48,527 bases of DNA from Bradyrhizobium sp. S69 (GCF_009766005.1 NZ_LMUK01000021.1:1-48527); one strand, 5' to 3'; shown: positions 1-8,483, counted from the stretch's first letter. A program made the numbers and translations. The notes: generated by a model not told the origin, from the sequence alone.

Positions 1-107
1 GCCCATGGACGGCTCTCCTCAGATGGGTTGTGACAACGACCATCTTGGCACATCGATGCCGGTCGGGGCGCCGTCCACCCCATCACCGTAATTCCCAAGG
101 CTCCAGA

Positions 108-1058
108 TTATTTTGCATCGGACCTTGCTCGAAATTCCTTCGGAGTGCAGCTTGTCTCGCGCCTGAAGAATTTGCTGAAATGCGTGGCTTCCTGAAATCC
201 TAATCTTTCAGCGATGACGCCCACGGGCAAGTCCGTGTGAACCAGTAGGCGTTTGGCTTCCAGATTGATGCGCCTCGAAATGAGGGCTTTTGCGCTCATG
301 CCGACGGCCAGCGTCGTGGCGCGCGTCAGGCTCCTCTCGGTGCAGCCAAGGTGCCTTGTGTAATCGCTGACTTGGTTCCACTCCGCGAAGTGCTTCTCGA
401 CGAGTCTCTGAAAGCGGTTGAAGCGCTGCATGGAGCCCGAATGCCGCGGCTCCTGTATCCGCCGCTGGCCGTGAACAACCGTAAGCCAGGTCACGAATGC
501 GTAGAACTGATAGCGCAGTAACGCATGAACATCGGCCGTGAGTTCATTAGTGCGGTCGACATTCTCCGATGAAGGAATGTTTGATCGCAAGAAGGTGTTG
601 AGCATGGAATCGTCGCTCATCCGACGGATCGCAGCCGTTGCTCGATTCAGTTGCCCGCTGTCCAGGCTGAGGCGTTCAGGCAAACGGTCAAGATTGAAGC
701 CTGGCCGTAGATCGTGAGGTGACGAAGCAGCCGGCAAAAGAAGCTCGGGGCGAAACAGAATAATCCATCCATCCCAGCCTTCGTCAAGTCCGAAATTGTG
801 AGCCTGGCCGGGCCGCAGCAAGAGCAAGGTCCCGGCACTGCATGAAACGGGTTCAAAATCCAATAGCTGAATGCAGCGGCCCTGGGTGATGCAGATCAGC
901 ATGTAGAACTCATAGCTGTAGGTCCGGTGCATTGCCTCTGCGCGGGTTCTTCGCTTGAGGTTTGACACACGAAAGATTTCCAAGTCGTAGTGGTAGGGCT
1001 TTGAGGGCTGATAGCTGAGGCGCTCGATATTGACCTTCCGTCGGGAGATCGGAGTCAT
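108..1058 (-). CDS. AraC family transcriptional regulator
   Basis: About 316 residues. The N-terminal half is a cupin-like sensor domain (a GTLLLLRPGQAH strand typical of AraC ligand pockets near residues 75-90). The C-terminal 100 residues carry two helix-turn-helix motifs; the second reads as GVIAERLGFQEATHFSKFFRRE followed by a TPKEFR end, the AraC family signature. I take the ATG at 1058; a TTG two codons upstream (1064) is also open and neither has a strong ribosome site. It is transcribed away from the SnoaL-like gene at 1203, with about 145 bases between, so it probably controls that gene and itself. A GATAT-9-ATATC inverted repeat lies at 1101-1119 in that gap. The ligand cannot be told from sequence. 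Confidence 0.9.
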   Translation of the reverse strand: MTPISRRKVNIERLSYQPSKPYHYDLEIFRVSNLKRRTRAEAMHRTYSYEFYMLICITQGRCIQLLDFEPVSCSAGTLLLLRPGQAHNFGLDEGWDGWIILFRPELLLPAASSPHDLRPGFNLDRLPERLSLDSGQLNRATAAIRRMSDDSMLNTFLRSNIPSSENVDRTNELTADVHALLRYQFYAFVTWLTVVHGQRRIQEPRHSGSMQRFNRFQRLVEKHFAEWNQVSDYTRHLGCTERSLTRATTLAVGMSAKALISRRINLEAKRLLVHTDLPVGVIAERLGFQEATHFSKFFRRETSCTPKEFRARSDAK

Positions 1059-1202
1059 TTCCAAGCTCTTTCCGCGTCGTCTAGGTTGACGAGTCCGGGC
1101 GATATGTCCGAATTATATCAGAAAATGCCCGTTTCATGCCTTTAATTGACGCATAGTTGGCCGCTAATAGCCATTCCCTTGATCGTGTTGGAAGGAGCAA
1201 AG

Positions 1203-1634
1203 ATGGCGGTGGATGTGAAGAAGATCGGCGGGGCGATTCTCGAACTGGAGCGCTCGCTCAACGAGCGCTGGAGCGCAGGAGACTGCCACGGCTATCTCGA
1301 CAACTACCACGACGATATCAGCTATTTCGACCCCGTCGTCGAGAGGATCCTTGTTGGCCGTGAGTCCGTGGTCGAGCATCTCCTGAAGATTTATAAGAAT
1401 CCGCATATCGTGCGGAGCGAATATCTCAACCCGCATGTGATTGTCAGCGATGGCGGCGATCTTGCAGTGTTGAGCTACAACCTCAATACTTTTAACTCGG
1501 ACGAAGCGGGTGGCGACAAGCTACGCAAGGCTTGGAATACGACGGAGGTTTATCGTCTTGTCGATGGCCAATGGCGCATCGTGCATTCGAACTGGGCGCT
1601 CACGAAGTCCTCCTCCGTTGCTACAGCATCATAA
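1203..1634 (+). CDS. SnoaL-like / NTF2-fold (DUF4440-type) protein
   Basis: 143 residues, the usual size of a single cone-shaped NTF2-fold domain. It shows the family pattern: an N-terminal helix with LERSLNERWSAGD, then YHDDISYFDP, a central hydrophobic strand, and a C-terminal VYRLVDGQWRIVHSNWA strand pair that is very typical of SnoaL/DUF4440 proteins. I chose the ATG at 1203 because GGAAGGAG stands 7-8 bases before it; the reading frame is open further upstream but without such a site. Members of this fold are small-molecule isomerases, hydrolases or binding proteins of mostly unknown substrate, so no reaction can be assigned. It is divergent from an AraC regulator, its likely controller. 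Confidence 0.85.
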   Translation: MAVDVKKIGGAILELERSLNERWSAGDCHGYLDNYHDDISYFDPVVERILVGRESVVEHLLKIYKNPHIVRSEYLNPHVIVSDGGDLAVLSYNLNTFNSDEAGGDKLRKAWNTTEVYRLVDGQWRIVHSNWALTKSSSVATAS

Positions 1635-2044
1635 GGAATGAGGTCGCTCGTGCGGTCAGGCGTCGCCGTTCGATAGAGCATATTGGGATCGAAGCGCTTG
1701 GAGGGCGGTTGTGGGCGACCGCGACTGAACCGCGAGGTGCGTTGTTTCGATCTAATCTGCCAACGAAACAAGCTGACGTTTCTGCCGAGGCATCGTCCCG
1801 ACAAGGCCGCGCAAGTGCTGCTAACGGTCATCGCACCAGACCCGGACGCTGTGGCACGCGCGTTCGAAAGCTGGCGCGTCTGATGTGGCAGCGGCTCCAG
1901 CCTCCACCGCGTGGCGCGCGCCGGGTTAGCTCTGCCGGTTCTAACGTAGCGCTACGACGAAGCAATAGTGCCCATCTTCATCGGTCGTGGCGCGCCAAAA
2001 CTTCCACCATCCAAAATAAAACGGCGAACTTTACTTCGCCAATC
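1635..2044. other. gene-poor stretch, possibly decayed coding DNA
   Basis: No convincing gene. In the plus frame beginning at 1683, a 66-codon run (ending FESWRV at 1883) is followed, in the same frame and after two more stops, by a segment near 1950-2043 reading RYDEAIVPIFIGRGAPKLPP, which has a faint look of the C-terminal strand of RibD/DHFR-like reductases. In-frame stops, no ribosome site and no start suggest a relic at most. The function is unknown, and the resemblance is only an impression. Confidence 0.2.
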
Positions 2045-2728
2045 TCACGGACGTGCCGTCTGATCTGATTCCATTTTTTGCAGGTACCGCAACACAACTT
2101 CCCCTGAAGTCATGATGTGTTGCTCGATAAACGCCATCACGCCGGCTCGGTCCCTGGCAATACAAAGGTCCAATATTTTTTGATGTTCGTTCTGGGTGCT
2201 GACCGGGAACGTCTGGTCACCCCATGCTAATCGCCAATAGCGATTGAGATTGTTGCGGGCGCGGCTGACCTGCTCGAGAAAGAACGGCCGGTTGGCGCGC
2301 GTGTATATGACGGTGTGGAATTCGGTGGCGAGCCGCAAGCGCTGCGCCGGATCGCTGGTCTTGTCGATCTTCGCCATGATGAGGCGGGCGTGTTCGATAT
2401 CGCGCTCGGTCAGATGATCTGTCGCCCAGCCGGCCAGCCGGGGTTCGAGAATGGCGCGGAATTCCATCAGTTCACGTGCGACCGTGCTCGACAGATCCGA
2501 GACGAAACAACCGCGATTGTGATGCAAGATGGCAAGCCCCTCCGCGACCAGAGCCTTGAGCGCCTCGCGCACCGGCGTATGGCTCACGCTGAACTCTGCG
2601 GCGATCTCATCCTGTTTCAGCGGTGCGCCGGGGGCAATCTCGCCGCTGCAGATCGCGCCGCGTAGGGCGTCGGCGATCATTTCCGTGCTACCGATCGGTT
2701 TGGGTCTGGTTGCGCCTGGCAAGGACAT
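2045..2728 (-). CDS. GntR family transcriptional regulator (FCD type)
   Basis: 227 residues from the ATG at 2728, which follows GAGGAG directly; a longer reading to 2797 would run through the operator-like boxes and is unlikely. Residues about 10-75 are the winged helix-turn-helix (DEIAAEFSVSHTPVREALKAL is the FadR/GntR signature). The rest is an all-helical FCD ligand domain with the conserved acidic/His pattern (EFHTVIYTRANRPFF, HQKILDLCIARD, FIEQHI). FCD regulators usually sense carboxylic acids or amino acids and repress a neighbouring catabolic operon. It is divergent from the D-amino-acid enzyme/RidA/HAD/ABC importer operon starting at 2920, and the gap holds a pair of matching inverted boxes, so control of that operon is the natural inference. 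Confidence 0.93.
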   Translation of the reverse strand: MSLPGATRPKPIGSTEMIADALRGAICSGEIAPGAPLKQDEIAAEFSVSHTPVREALKALVAEGLAILHHNRGCFVSDLSSTVARELMEFRAILEPRLAGWATDHLTERDIEHARLIMAKIDKTSDPAQRLRLATEFHTVIYTRANRPFFLEQVSRARNNLNRYWRLAWGDQTFPVSTQNEHQKILDLCIARDRAGVMAFIEQHIMTSGEVVLRYLQKMESDQTARP

Positions 2729-2747
2729 CTCCTCGAATTCAATTTGA

Positions 2748-2829
2748 CATATAATATATAATCCTGTAGCCCGTGCAATGGGAGAGGGAAAAGGCAAAGC
2801 CGGTGTCGTTTAAGATTATATATAATATG
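2748..2829. promoter_or_regulatory. paired inverted operator-like boxes in the GntR divergent promoter region
   Basis: The box CATATAATATATAATC (2748-2763) recurs on the opposite strand at 2814-2829 as CATATTATATATAATC, 15 of 16 identical, with centres 66 bases apart. Both are AT-rich partial palindromes in an otherwise GC-rich region, between two divergent genes one of which encodes a GntR/FCD regulator. They are likely operators for that regulator; AT-rich spacing also makes them candidate -10 regions. Confidence 0.6.
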
Positions 2830-2919
2830 CAATTTTGCCGGATCTGCATCGGCGTATCTGCGGCGCGTAGTCCGATCGCTATCGCAACTTCAATCTCCGG
2901 CCGCGTGGATTGATCGGCC

Positions 2920-4089
2920 ATGTCATCCGCCGGCGCCTACTCACGCCAGGAGATCGGTCTAGCGCTCGACGTTCTGGAGACGCCGTGTCTGGTGCTGGAA
3001 AAATCCCGGCTGGTTGCGAACGTCGCGCGGCTGAAGCGGCATCTGCAACCGTTGGGCGTCAGGCTTCGCCCGCATCTCAAGACCGCCAAGAGCATTGATG
3101 TCGCCCGGCTGGTGATGGATGGCGCACAAGGGCCGGCAACAGTCTCGACGCTGAGAGAGGCTGAATACTTCTTCAGTCACGGCGTCACGGATCTGCTCTA
3201 TGCGGTGGGTATCGCCCCGAACAAGCTCGATCACGTGTTCGACCTGCGCCGGCGCGGCGCCGATCTGGCGATCGTTCTCGACAATCTGGAAACCGCGCAA
3301 CTGGTGGCGGCAAAAAGCGCCGAACGGCGCGATCCGCTTCCGGTCCTGATCGAGGTCGATACCGACGACCACCGGTCCGGAATCAAGCCGCCGGACAGTA
3401 TCCTCGTCGCGGTTGGGCGCACGCTTCACGCGGGCGGTGCCGTGCTTCGCGGTGTGATGACCCATGCCGGCAGTTCCTACAGCCTGCAAAACCAGGCGTC
3501 GTTCGAGGCGACGGCCGAGCAGGAACGGTCCGGCATCGTAGCGGCCGCCGCCGCGCTGCGAGCCGCGGGATTACCATGTCCGGAGGTGAGCGTGGGATCC
3601 ACGCCGACCGCGCATTTCGCCCGCGACCTCGCCGGCGTCACCGAGGTGCGTGCCGGGGTTTTCATGTTCTTCGATCTGGTGATGGCGGGGATCGGCGTCT
3701 GCGATATCGAGGACATCGCCCTCTCGGTACTCGCAACCGTGATCGGACATCAGCATGACAAGGGCTGGATCATCGTCGATGCCGGCTGGATGGCGATGTC
3801 GCGTGATCGTGGCACCGCGCGTCTCACGGTCGATCAGGGCTACGGCGTGGTTTGCGATCTCACGGGCGATCCGATTCCGGATCTGATCATGATCGACGCC
3901 AATCAGGAACATGGCATTCTGGCTGCGCGCCCCGGCGCTCAATCGTCTCCGCCGAAACTTCCGGTGGGCGCGATGGTGCGGATCTTTCCCAACCATGCCT
4001 GCGCCACCGGCGCCCAACATGACCGCTACTACGTCGTCGACCACGACCGGATCGTGTCCGCGATCTGGCCTCGTATTTATGGATGGTGA
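2920..4089 (+). CDS. DSD1-family PLP enzyme (D-serine dehydratase / D-threonine aldolase type)
   Basis: 389 residues, the usual length for fold-III (alanine racemase-fold) D-threonine aldolase, D-serine dehydratase and D-threo-3-hydroxyaspartate dehydratase enzymes. Near the N terminus the motif RPHLKTAK holds the PLP Schiff-base lysine (Lys54). Near the C terminus FPNHACAT supplies His359 and Cys361, the zinc ligands of the eukaryotic-type D-serine dehydratase family. The family cleaves or dehydrates D-beta-hydroxy amino acids in the cytoplasm. It is followed 4 bases later by RidA, which clears the enamine/imine intermediate released by PLP dehydratases, favouring a dehydratase over an aldolase. 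The ATG at 2920 has no strong ribosome site. It is first gene of a likely operon running to 8282. The exact substrate is not shown by the sequence. Confidence 0.9.
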   Translation: MSSAGAYSRQEIGLALDVLETPCLVLEKSRLVANVARLKRHLQPLGVRLRPHLKTAKSIDVARLVMDGAQGPATVSTLREAEYFFSHGVTDLLYAVGIAPNKLDHVFDLRRRGADLAIVLDNLETAQLVAAKSAERRDPLPVLIEVDTDDHRSGIKPPDSILVAVGRTLHAGGAVLRGVMTHAGSSYSLQNQASFEATAEQERSGIVAAAAALRAAGLPCPEVSVGSTPTAHFARDLAGVTEVRAGVFMFFDLVMAGIGVCDIEDIALSVLATVIGHQHDKGWIIVDAGWMAMSRDRGTARLTVDQGYGVVCDLTGDPIPDLIMIDANQEHGILAARPGAQSSPPKLPVGAMVRIFPNHACATGAQHDRYYVVDHDRIVSAIWPRIYGW

Positions 4090-4093
4090 TCCG

Positions 4094-4480
4094 ATGTCGA
4101 ACCCAATCAAGGCCATTGCAACTGAAACGGCTCCGCAAGCATTTGGGCACTACGCGCAGGCGGCGGAGGCCGCGGGCGTTGTGTACGTCTCAGGCCAACT
4201 CGCCGCGCGGGCCGATGGGGCGTCACTCGCGGACCAACCTTTCGAGGTTCAGGCCCGCCAGGCGCTCGCCAACATCATCGCGATCGTTGAGGGAGCAGGC
4301 CTCGGCCGCGATCGCATCGCAAAAGTGACCGCCTATCTCGTCGGCGTCGAATACTGGCCGGCGTTCAACGCGATCTATGCCGAGGTCTTGGGCAATCATC
4401 GACCGGCGCGCGCGGTGGTGCCGGTTCCGGCGCTACATCACGGCTACCTGATCGAACTCGAAGCTATCGCCGTCCGATGA
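4094..4480 (+). CDS. ridA: RidA family enamine/imine deaminase
   Basis: 128 residues, standard for the trimeric RidA (YjgF/UK114) family. The signature around residues 103-122 (RPARAVVPVPAL, then ELEAIAV) includes Arg106, matching the catalytic arginine that binds the carboxylate, and Glu122. RidA hydrolyses 2-aminoacrylate and related enamines/imines to 2-oxo acids and ammonia, protecting PLP enzymes from damage. The start ATG at 4094 lies 4 bases after the stop of the PLP enzyme, so the two are co-transcribed and very probably act in sequence: the PLP enzyme makes the imine and this protein hydrolyses it. Another in-frame ATG lies five codons upstream (4079), overlapping the previous gene. 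Confidence 0.93.
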   Translation: MSNPIKAIATETAPQAFGHYAQAAEAAGVVYVSGQLAARADGASLADQPFEVQARQALANIIAIVEGAGLGRDRIAKVTAYLVGVEYWPAFNAIYAEVLGNHRPARAVVPVPALHHGYLIELEAIAVR

Positions 4481-4543
4481 AGCAAAGGTGCGTGCGGCGG
4501 CGCGCACTCGTTCAGAATCAAAGCATCCTCTGGAATTCGATTA

Positions 4544-5236
4544 ATGAATAGCGAAATACACCCGACACGCCTGCGGCCGAAGCTGATGTCGTTTGATGTC
4601 TTCGGAACGCTGATCAGCGTTCGCGACAGTTCCTATAGCGCCTTTGAGCGCATCCTGGCCGATGCCGGCGCGCGTCATCTCGACATCAAGGCGTTCTGGG
4701 AGCATTGGGAACATCGGAATATCGCGCATTACTGGGGCCCATATCGCTCGTATCGGGAGATCTGCGAACTCTCGCTTGCCGAAACGTTTGAGCATTTCAA
4801 GGTGGTGGGCGACAGCCGATTGATCGATCGCTACTTCGAGGCCTTCCCGCGCTTCTTCCTTTACGACGATGTCGTCCGCACGCTGGATCAACTGTCGCGC
4901 CATTACAGACTGGCGGTGGTGTCCAACATCGATGATGATCTTTTGGCGTTGACGCCACTGAAGCGAAACTTCGACCTTGTATGTACCGCGCAGCGAGCCC
5001 AGGGCTACAAGCCCGACGGCACGCTGTTTCGCTACCTGATCGAAAATGCGGGCGTCGCGAAGGACGAAATCCTGCACTCCGGGCAATCGCAATTCACCGA
5101 TCTCGTCGGCGGCAAGCCGCTTGGATTGACCATTGCCTGGATCAACCGTCGCCAGATAGCGCTCGACGCTTCCGTCCCACGCCCGGATTTCATTTTCCCG
5201 GATATTCAATCCCTGAGCAGCGTCGTCCACATCTAA
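4544..5236 (+). CDS. HAD superfamily hydrolase (haloacid dehalogenase type II-like)
   Basis: 230 residues with all four HAD motifs: nucleophile Asp18 in SFDVFGT, VVSN (motif II), YKPDGTLF with the lysine (motif III), and HSGQSQFTDLVGG (motif IV). Length and the FGT nucleophile loop resemble L-2-haloacid dehalogenases (cytoplasmic, hydrolytic removal of halogen from 2-halo acids). However, the SSNxxD motif of characterised dehalogenases is SQFTD here, with the Asn replaced, so dehalogenation is uncertain and a phosphatase role is possible. It lies 63 bases after RidA and 24 bases before the binding protein of the ABC importer, within the same probable operon. The ATG at 4544 has only a weak GGAA upstream. 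Confidence 0.85.
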   Translation: MNSEIHPTRLRPKLMSFDVFGTLISVRDSSYSAFERILADAGARHLDIKAFWEHWEHRNIAHYWGPYRSYREICELSLAETFEHFKVVGDSRLIDRYFEAFPRFFLYDDVVRTLDQLSRHYRLAVVSNIDDDLLALTPLKRNFDLVCTAQRAQGYKPDGTLFRYLIENAGVAKDEILHSGQSQFTDLVGGKPLGLTIAWINRRQIALDASVPRPDFIFPDIQSLSSVVHI

Positions 5237-5260
5237 GAGCAATGCAACGAGGAGCGTGTG

Positions 5261-6130
5261 ATGTTCGTTCGAAAGATCAGCCTGCTGACCGTCGTCGTGG
5301 CGGCTCTCCTGCCGGCGCTGGCCGGCGCGCAAGAAGCCGATACCGCCCTGGCGCGTATTCAGCAGAACAAAGCCGTCACCATCGGATTTCGCGAAAGTGC
5401 GGCGCCATTCGCCTATCTCAACGAGAGCAAGCAGGCGAGCGGCTATTCTATCGACATCTGCAACAGGATCGCCCAGGAGATCGGCCGCAAGCTCAACATC
5501 CCCCACATCGAGACCAGGTATGTGCCGGTGACGCCGCAAACGCGGATTCCGCTGATCGCCAACGGCACGGTCGATATCGAGTGCGGAACCACCGTCAATT
5601 CATTGGGCCGTCAGGAGCAGGTCGACTTCAGCTATGCCGTTGCGCTCGCCGAGGGCAGGCTGTTGGTGAAAAAGACGTCGGGCATCCAGGACCTGTCGGA
5701 TCTCAATGGCAAGATTGTAGCACTTGCCGCGGGCACCACGGCCGAGCGCTACGTGCGTGCTGCACTGGATCGGAATAAGATCAACGTCCGGGTGCTTCAA
5801 GTCCGGGACAACGCGGAAGGGCTGCTCGCCGTCAACTCGCAGCGGGTCGATGCATTCGTCAATGATGCGGTTTTGCTCGGCGGTGTGCTCCGCACGGCGC
5901 CGAACAAGGATGACTTGGCCATTGTCGGCAAGCCGCTGTCGTTCGAGCAGGTGGCCTTCATGGTCGGAAAAAACAATTCCGGCCTGTTGACCATCGTCAA
6001 CGGGACGATTGCCCGGCTGCTCGCCAGCGGTGAACTTCATCGACTTTACGACCAATGGATCACGCCCTATGGCGTGCCGATCGAAGGTGAGGTCGACACT
6101 CTGTTCAAGATCGAAGCCATTGCCGAATAA
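5261..6130 (+). CDS. amino acid ABC transporter substrate-binding protein (SBP_bac_3)
   Basis: 289 residues beginning with a classic signal peptide (basic MFVRK, hydrophobic stretch, cleavage after ALAGA near residue 23), so periplasmic. The mature part has the family-3 pattern: VTIGFRESAAPFAYL, GYSIDICNRI, a central IECGTTVNS hinge region and QVDFSYA. These are hallmarks of polar amino acid (glutamate/aspartate-like) receptors. I take the ATG at 5261, placed 6 bases after GGAG, over the GTG just before it. It heads the importer made with the two permeases and ATPase that follow. Because it sits with a D-hydroxy-amino-acid enzyme, the cargo may be such an amino acid; that is inference. Confidence 0.93.
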   Translation: MFVRKISLLTVVVAALLPALAGAQEADTALARIQQNKAVTIGFRESAAPFAYLNESKQASGYSIDICNRIAQEIGRKLNIPHIETRYVPVTPQTRIPLIANGTVDIECGTTVNSLGRQEQVDFSYAVALAEGRLLVKKTSGIQDLSDLNGKIVALAAGTTAERYVRAALDRNKINVRVLQVRDNAEGLLAVNSQRVDAFVNDAVLLGGVLRTAPNKDDLAIVGKPLSFEQVAFMVGKNNSGLLTIVNGTIARLLASGELHRLYDQWITPYGVPIEGEVDTLFKIEAIAE

Positions 6131-6187
6131 AAATAGGCCCGCGGGCGTGATGCTGTTGTCGGTGATCGAAGCGCGAGGCGCTGCGTC

Positions 6188-6895
6188 ATGAACTATCAGT
6201 GGAATTGGGGTCTTCTGCTGAGAGCGCCTTACGCCGGCTGGCTGCTGACCGGGCTTGGCTGGACCGTCGCGCTGTCGATCGCGGGCTGGCTCATCGCGCT
6301 GCCACTCGGAACCACGATCGGCATTGCCCGCACGTCATCGTCGCGCTGGGTACTGCGACTTTCCGGCTTCTATGTTTCCGTGTTTCGTAACATTCCGCTG
6401 CTGCTGCAGATGTTCGTGTGGTTCTTTGTGGTGCCGGAATTACTGCCCGCCAAGCTCGGTCTGTGGTTCAAGCGGGATCTGCCGGCCCCCGAGTTCTGGA
6501 CCGCCGTGCTGGCGCTCGGGTTCTATACCTCCGGCCGCTTGGCGGAGTTATTTCGGGCCGGGCTGCAGGCCGTTCCGCGCGGGCAGAGGATGGCCGCCGA
6601 TGCAACCGGCATGAACCGGGCGCAGGCCTTGCGTTACGTCGTTATGCCTCAGGCGCTGAGGATCATCCTGCCACCGCTGACCTCGGAATTTATGTCCATC
6701 GTCAAGAACTCGTCGCTGGCCTTGACCATCGGCGTGCTCGAACTGACGGCGCAGAGCCGGCAAATCGAAAATTTCACCTTTCACGGCTTTGAAGCATTTG
6801 GTGCCGCGACGGCCTTCTACGTACTGGTCGCGCTCGTCCTCAACCTGGTCATGGTCTGCCTGCAGCGGACCCTGGCCTTACCCGTTGCGGTGTAA
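6188..6895 (+). CDS. amino acid ABC transporter permease (HisM/GltJ type), first copy
   Basis: 235 residues, strongly hydrophobic, with about five membrane segments. The hallmark cytoplasmic EAA loop is clear: RMAADATGMNRAQALRYVVMPQALR, followed by ILPPLTSEFMSIVKNSSLA, as in HisM/GltJ permeases. It forms one half of the heterodimeric inner-membrane channel with the next gene. The ATG at 6188 is preceded by GAGGCG. It follows the binding protein by 57 bases and precedes the second permease by 5 bases, so co-transcription is expected. Confidence 0.93.
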   Translation: MNYQWNWGLLLRAPYAGWLLTGLGWTVALSIAGWLIALPLGTTIGIARTSSSRWVLRLSGFYVSVFRNIPLLLQMFVWFFVVPELLPAKLGLWFKRDLPAPEFWTAVLALGFYTSGRLAELFRAGLQAVPRGQRMAADATGMNRAQALRYVVMPQALRIILPPLTSEFMSIVKNSSLALTIGVLELTAQSRQIENFTFHGFEAFGAATAFYVLVALVLNLVMVCLQRTLALPVAV

Positions 6896-6900
6896 CTCCG

Positions 6901-7551
6901 ATGCCGGATTATTCGTTCATTGTACGAAACGCCAGCTTTCTCTTCGACGGTCTGCTGCTCAGTCTGACCCTGACACTGATCGGTGTTATCGGCGGGCTTG
7001 CGGTCGGTACCGCCCTGGCGCTGGTCCGGCTGTTCACTGGCGTCATCGGCAATTATGCGGTCGACGCTTACGTTTTCGTGTTTCGCGCGATTCCGCTAAT
7101 CCTGGTGATCTTCTGGTTTTATTTCATGGTGCCTCTGATCCTGGGGAGACCGGTCGGCGCCTGGACCTCTGCGATCGTCGCTTTCACGCTATTCGAAGGT
7201 GCCTACTACAGCGAAATCCTGCGGGCCGGCCTGAAGAGCGTTCGCGCGGGGCAATTGAACGCGGCGCTCGCCGGCGGCATGAGCCGGGCGCAGGCACTGC
7301 GCTACGTGATCTTTCCGCAAGCCTTTGCCGCCATGATCCCGATCTTCCTGACCCAGGCGATCATCCTGTTTCAGGATACCTCGCTGGTCTTTGTCGTCTC
7401 GCTGCATGACTTCCTGACCGCGACGACCATCATCGCCAACCGGGACGGGCGGCTGATCGAAGCCTATGCGTTTGCCTGTCTCGTCTATTACCTGATCTGC
7501 CTTGCAGCGACAGCCGGTGTGGAAAAGCTGAAAAGGACATTCGCCCGATGA
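6901..7551 (+). CDS. amino acid ABC transporter permease (HisM/GltK type), second copy
   Basis: 216 residues with about five membrane segments and the EAA loop AALAGGMSRAQALRYVIFPQA, followed by MIPIFLTQAIILFQDTSLV, typical of the GltK-like partner of a polar amino acid importer. It starts 5 bases after the first permease and its last codon overlaps the ATPase start (ATGA at 7548-7551), giving translational coupling. It works in the inner membrane as a heterodimer with the previous product. Confidence 0.93.
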   Translation: MPDYSFIVRNASFLFDGLLLSLTLTLIGVIGGLAVGTALALVRLFTGVIGNYAVDAYVFVFRAIPLILVIFWFYFMVPLILGRPVGAWTSAIVAFTLFEGAYYSEILRAGLKSVRAGQLNAALAGGMSRAQALRYVIFPQAFAAMIPIFLTQAIILFQDTSLVFVVSLHDFLTATTIIANRDGRLIEAYAFACLVYYLICLAATAGVEKLKRTFAR

Positions 7552-8282
7552 TCGAGTTCAAACACGTCAACAAATACTATGGCGCAAACCATGTACTTCG
7601 CGATGTCACGATGACGGTCTCGCGCGGCGAGGTCGTCGTGGTCTGCGGACCGTCCGGATCGGGCAAGTCGACGCTGATCAAGTGCGTCAACGCACTCGAG
7701 CCCTACCAGGATGGCCATATTCTTGTGGATGGCATCGATGTCGGAAATAAAGCGCGATCGGCCACCCATTTGCGGCAGCGGGTCGGCATGGTGTTCCAGA
7801 ATTTCGAACTCTATCCGCACCTCAGTGTGATCGAGAATATTTGCCTCGCGCAGCGCGTTGTCCTCAAGCGCCACGCTGAGGAAGCGAGAGAGCGGGCCCG
7901 GCGTCTGCTCGATCGGGTCGGCCTGAAGGACAAAGAAGCGGCGTATCCGATGAATCTGTCGGGAGGCCAGCAGCAGCGCATTGCGATCGCGCGTGCGCTG
8001 GCGCTCGATCCCGAGATCATGCTGTTCGACGAACCGACATCGGCGCTCGATCCCGAAATGATCAATGAGGTTCTCGACGTCATGACGGCGCTCGCGGCCG
8101 ACGGTATGACCATGATGGTGGTCACTCACGAGATGGGATTTGCGCGCCGCGTCGCCAGCCGCGTGGTTTTTATGGATATGGGCGAAGTGGTGGAGGATTG
8201 CTCGACCGAGGCGTTTTTCAGTCACCCGCAGTCCCGCTCCGATCGAGCGCGACTATTCCTCGACAAGATATTGTCGCATTGA
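7548..8282 (+). CDS. amino acid ABC transporter ATP-binding protein (GltL/GlnQ type)
   Basis: 244 residues, full-length nucleotide-binding domain: Walker A GPSGSGKST (residues 34-42), Q-loop at MVFQNFELYPHL, signature LSGGQQQRIAIARAL, Walker B IMLFDEPTSALDPE, and H-loop VVTHEMGFA. The MVFQNFELYPHL and FFSHPQSRSDRARLFLDKIL stretches are typical of the polar amino acid uptake subfamily. It powers the importer formed with the two preceding permeases and the binding protein. The start overlaps the previous stop. It is the last gene of the operon; the next gene is on the other strand. Confidence 0.95.
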   Translation: MIEFKHVNKYYGANHVLRDVTMTVSRGEVVVVCGPSGSGKSTLIKCVNALEPYQDGHILVDGIDVGNKARSATHLRQRVGMVFQNFELYPHLSVIENICLAQRVVLKRHAEEARERARRLLDRVGLKDKEAAYPMNLSGGQQQRIAIARALALDPEIMLFDEPTSALDPEMINEVLDVMTALAADGMTMMVVTHEMGFARRVASRVVFMDMGEVVEDCSTEAFFSHPQSRSDRARLFLDKILSH

Positions 8283-8449
8283 TCAATCGCGATAATTGCT
8301 CAGCGAGTTTGCTGGCAGCGGACGGTAACGGTGGTGGCAAAACGTGCCGGCGGGCGGTTTGACAAAGACGATTTATGAAATAATTTCAATTACATAAAAG
8401 TTTGTAGTTTTATTCTGAATGGCGCGCCATTTGGTACTCATCTTCGAAC

Positions 8450-8469
8450 CCGGAACGGCCCCGTTCCGG
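8450..8469. terminator. hairpin downstream of the GGDEF gene
   Basis: Perfect 9-base-pair inverted repeat CCGGAACGG / CCGTTCCGG with a 2-base loop, 15 bases beyond the GGDEF stop and between two convergent genes. There is no T-tract on either side, so it is at best a weak or factor-assisted terminator. Confidence 0.35.
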
Positions 8470-8483
8470 CTGGCCAGGATTGC

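Noticed and set aside
1086..1119. Promoter for the SnoaL-like gene built on TTGACG
   Set aside because: The nearest AT-rich -10 candidate is 20-21 bases away instead of 17, so I only mention the inverted repeat.
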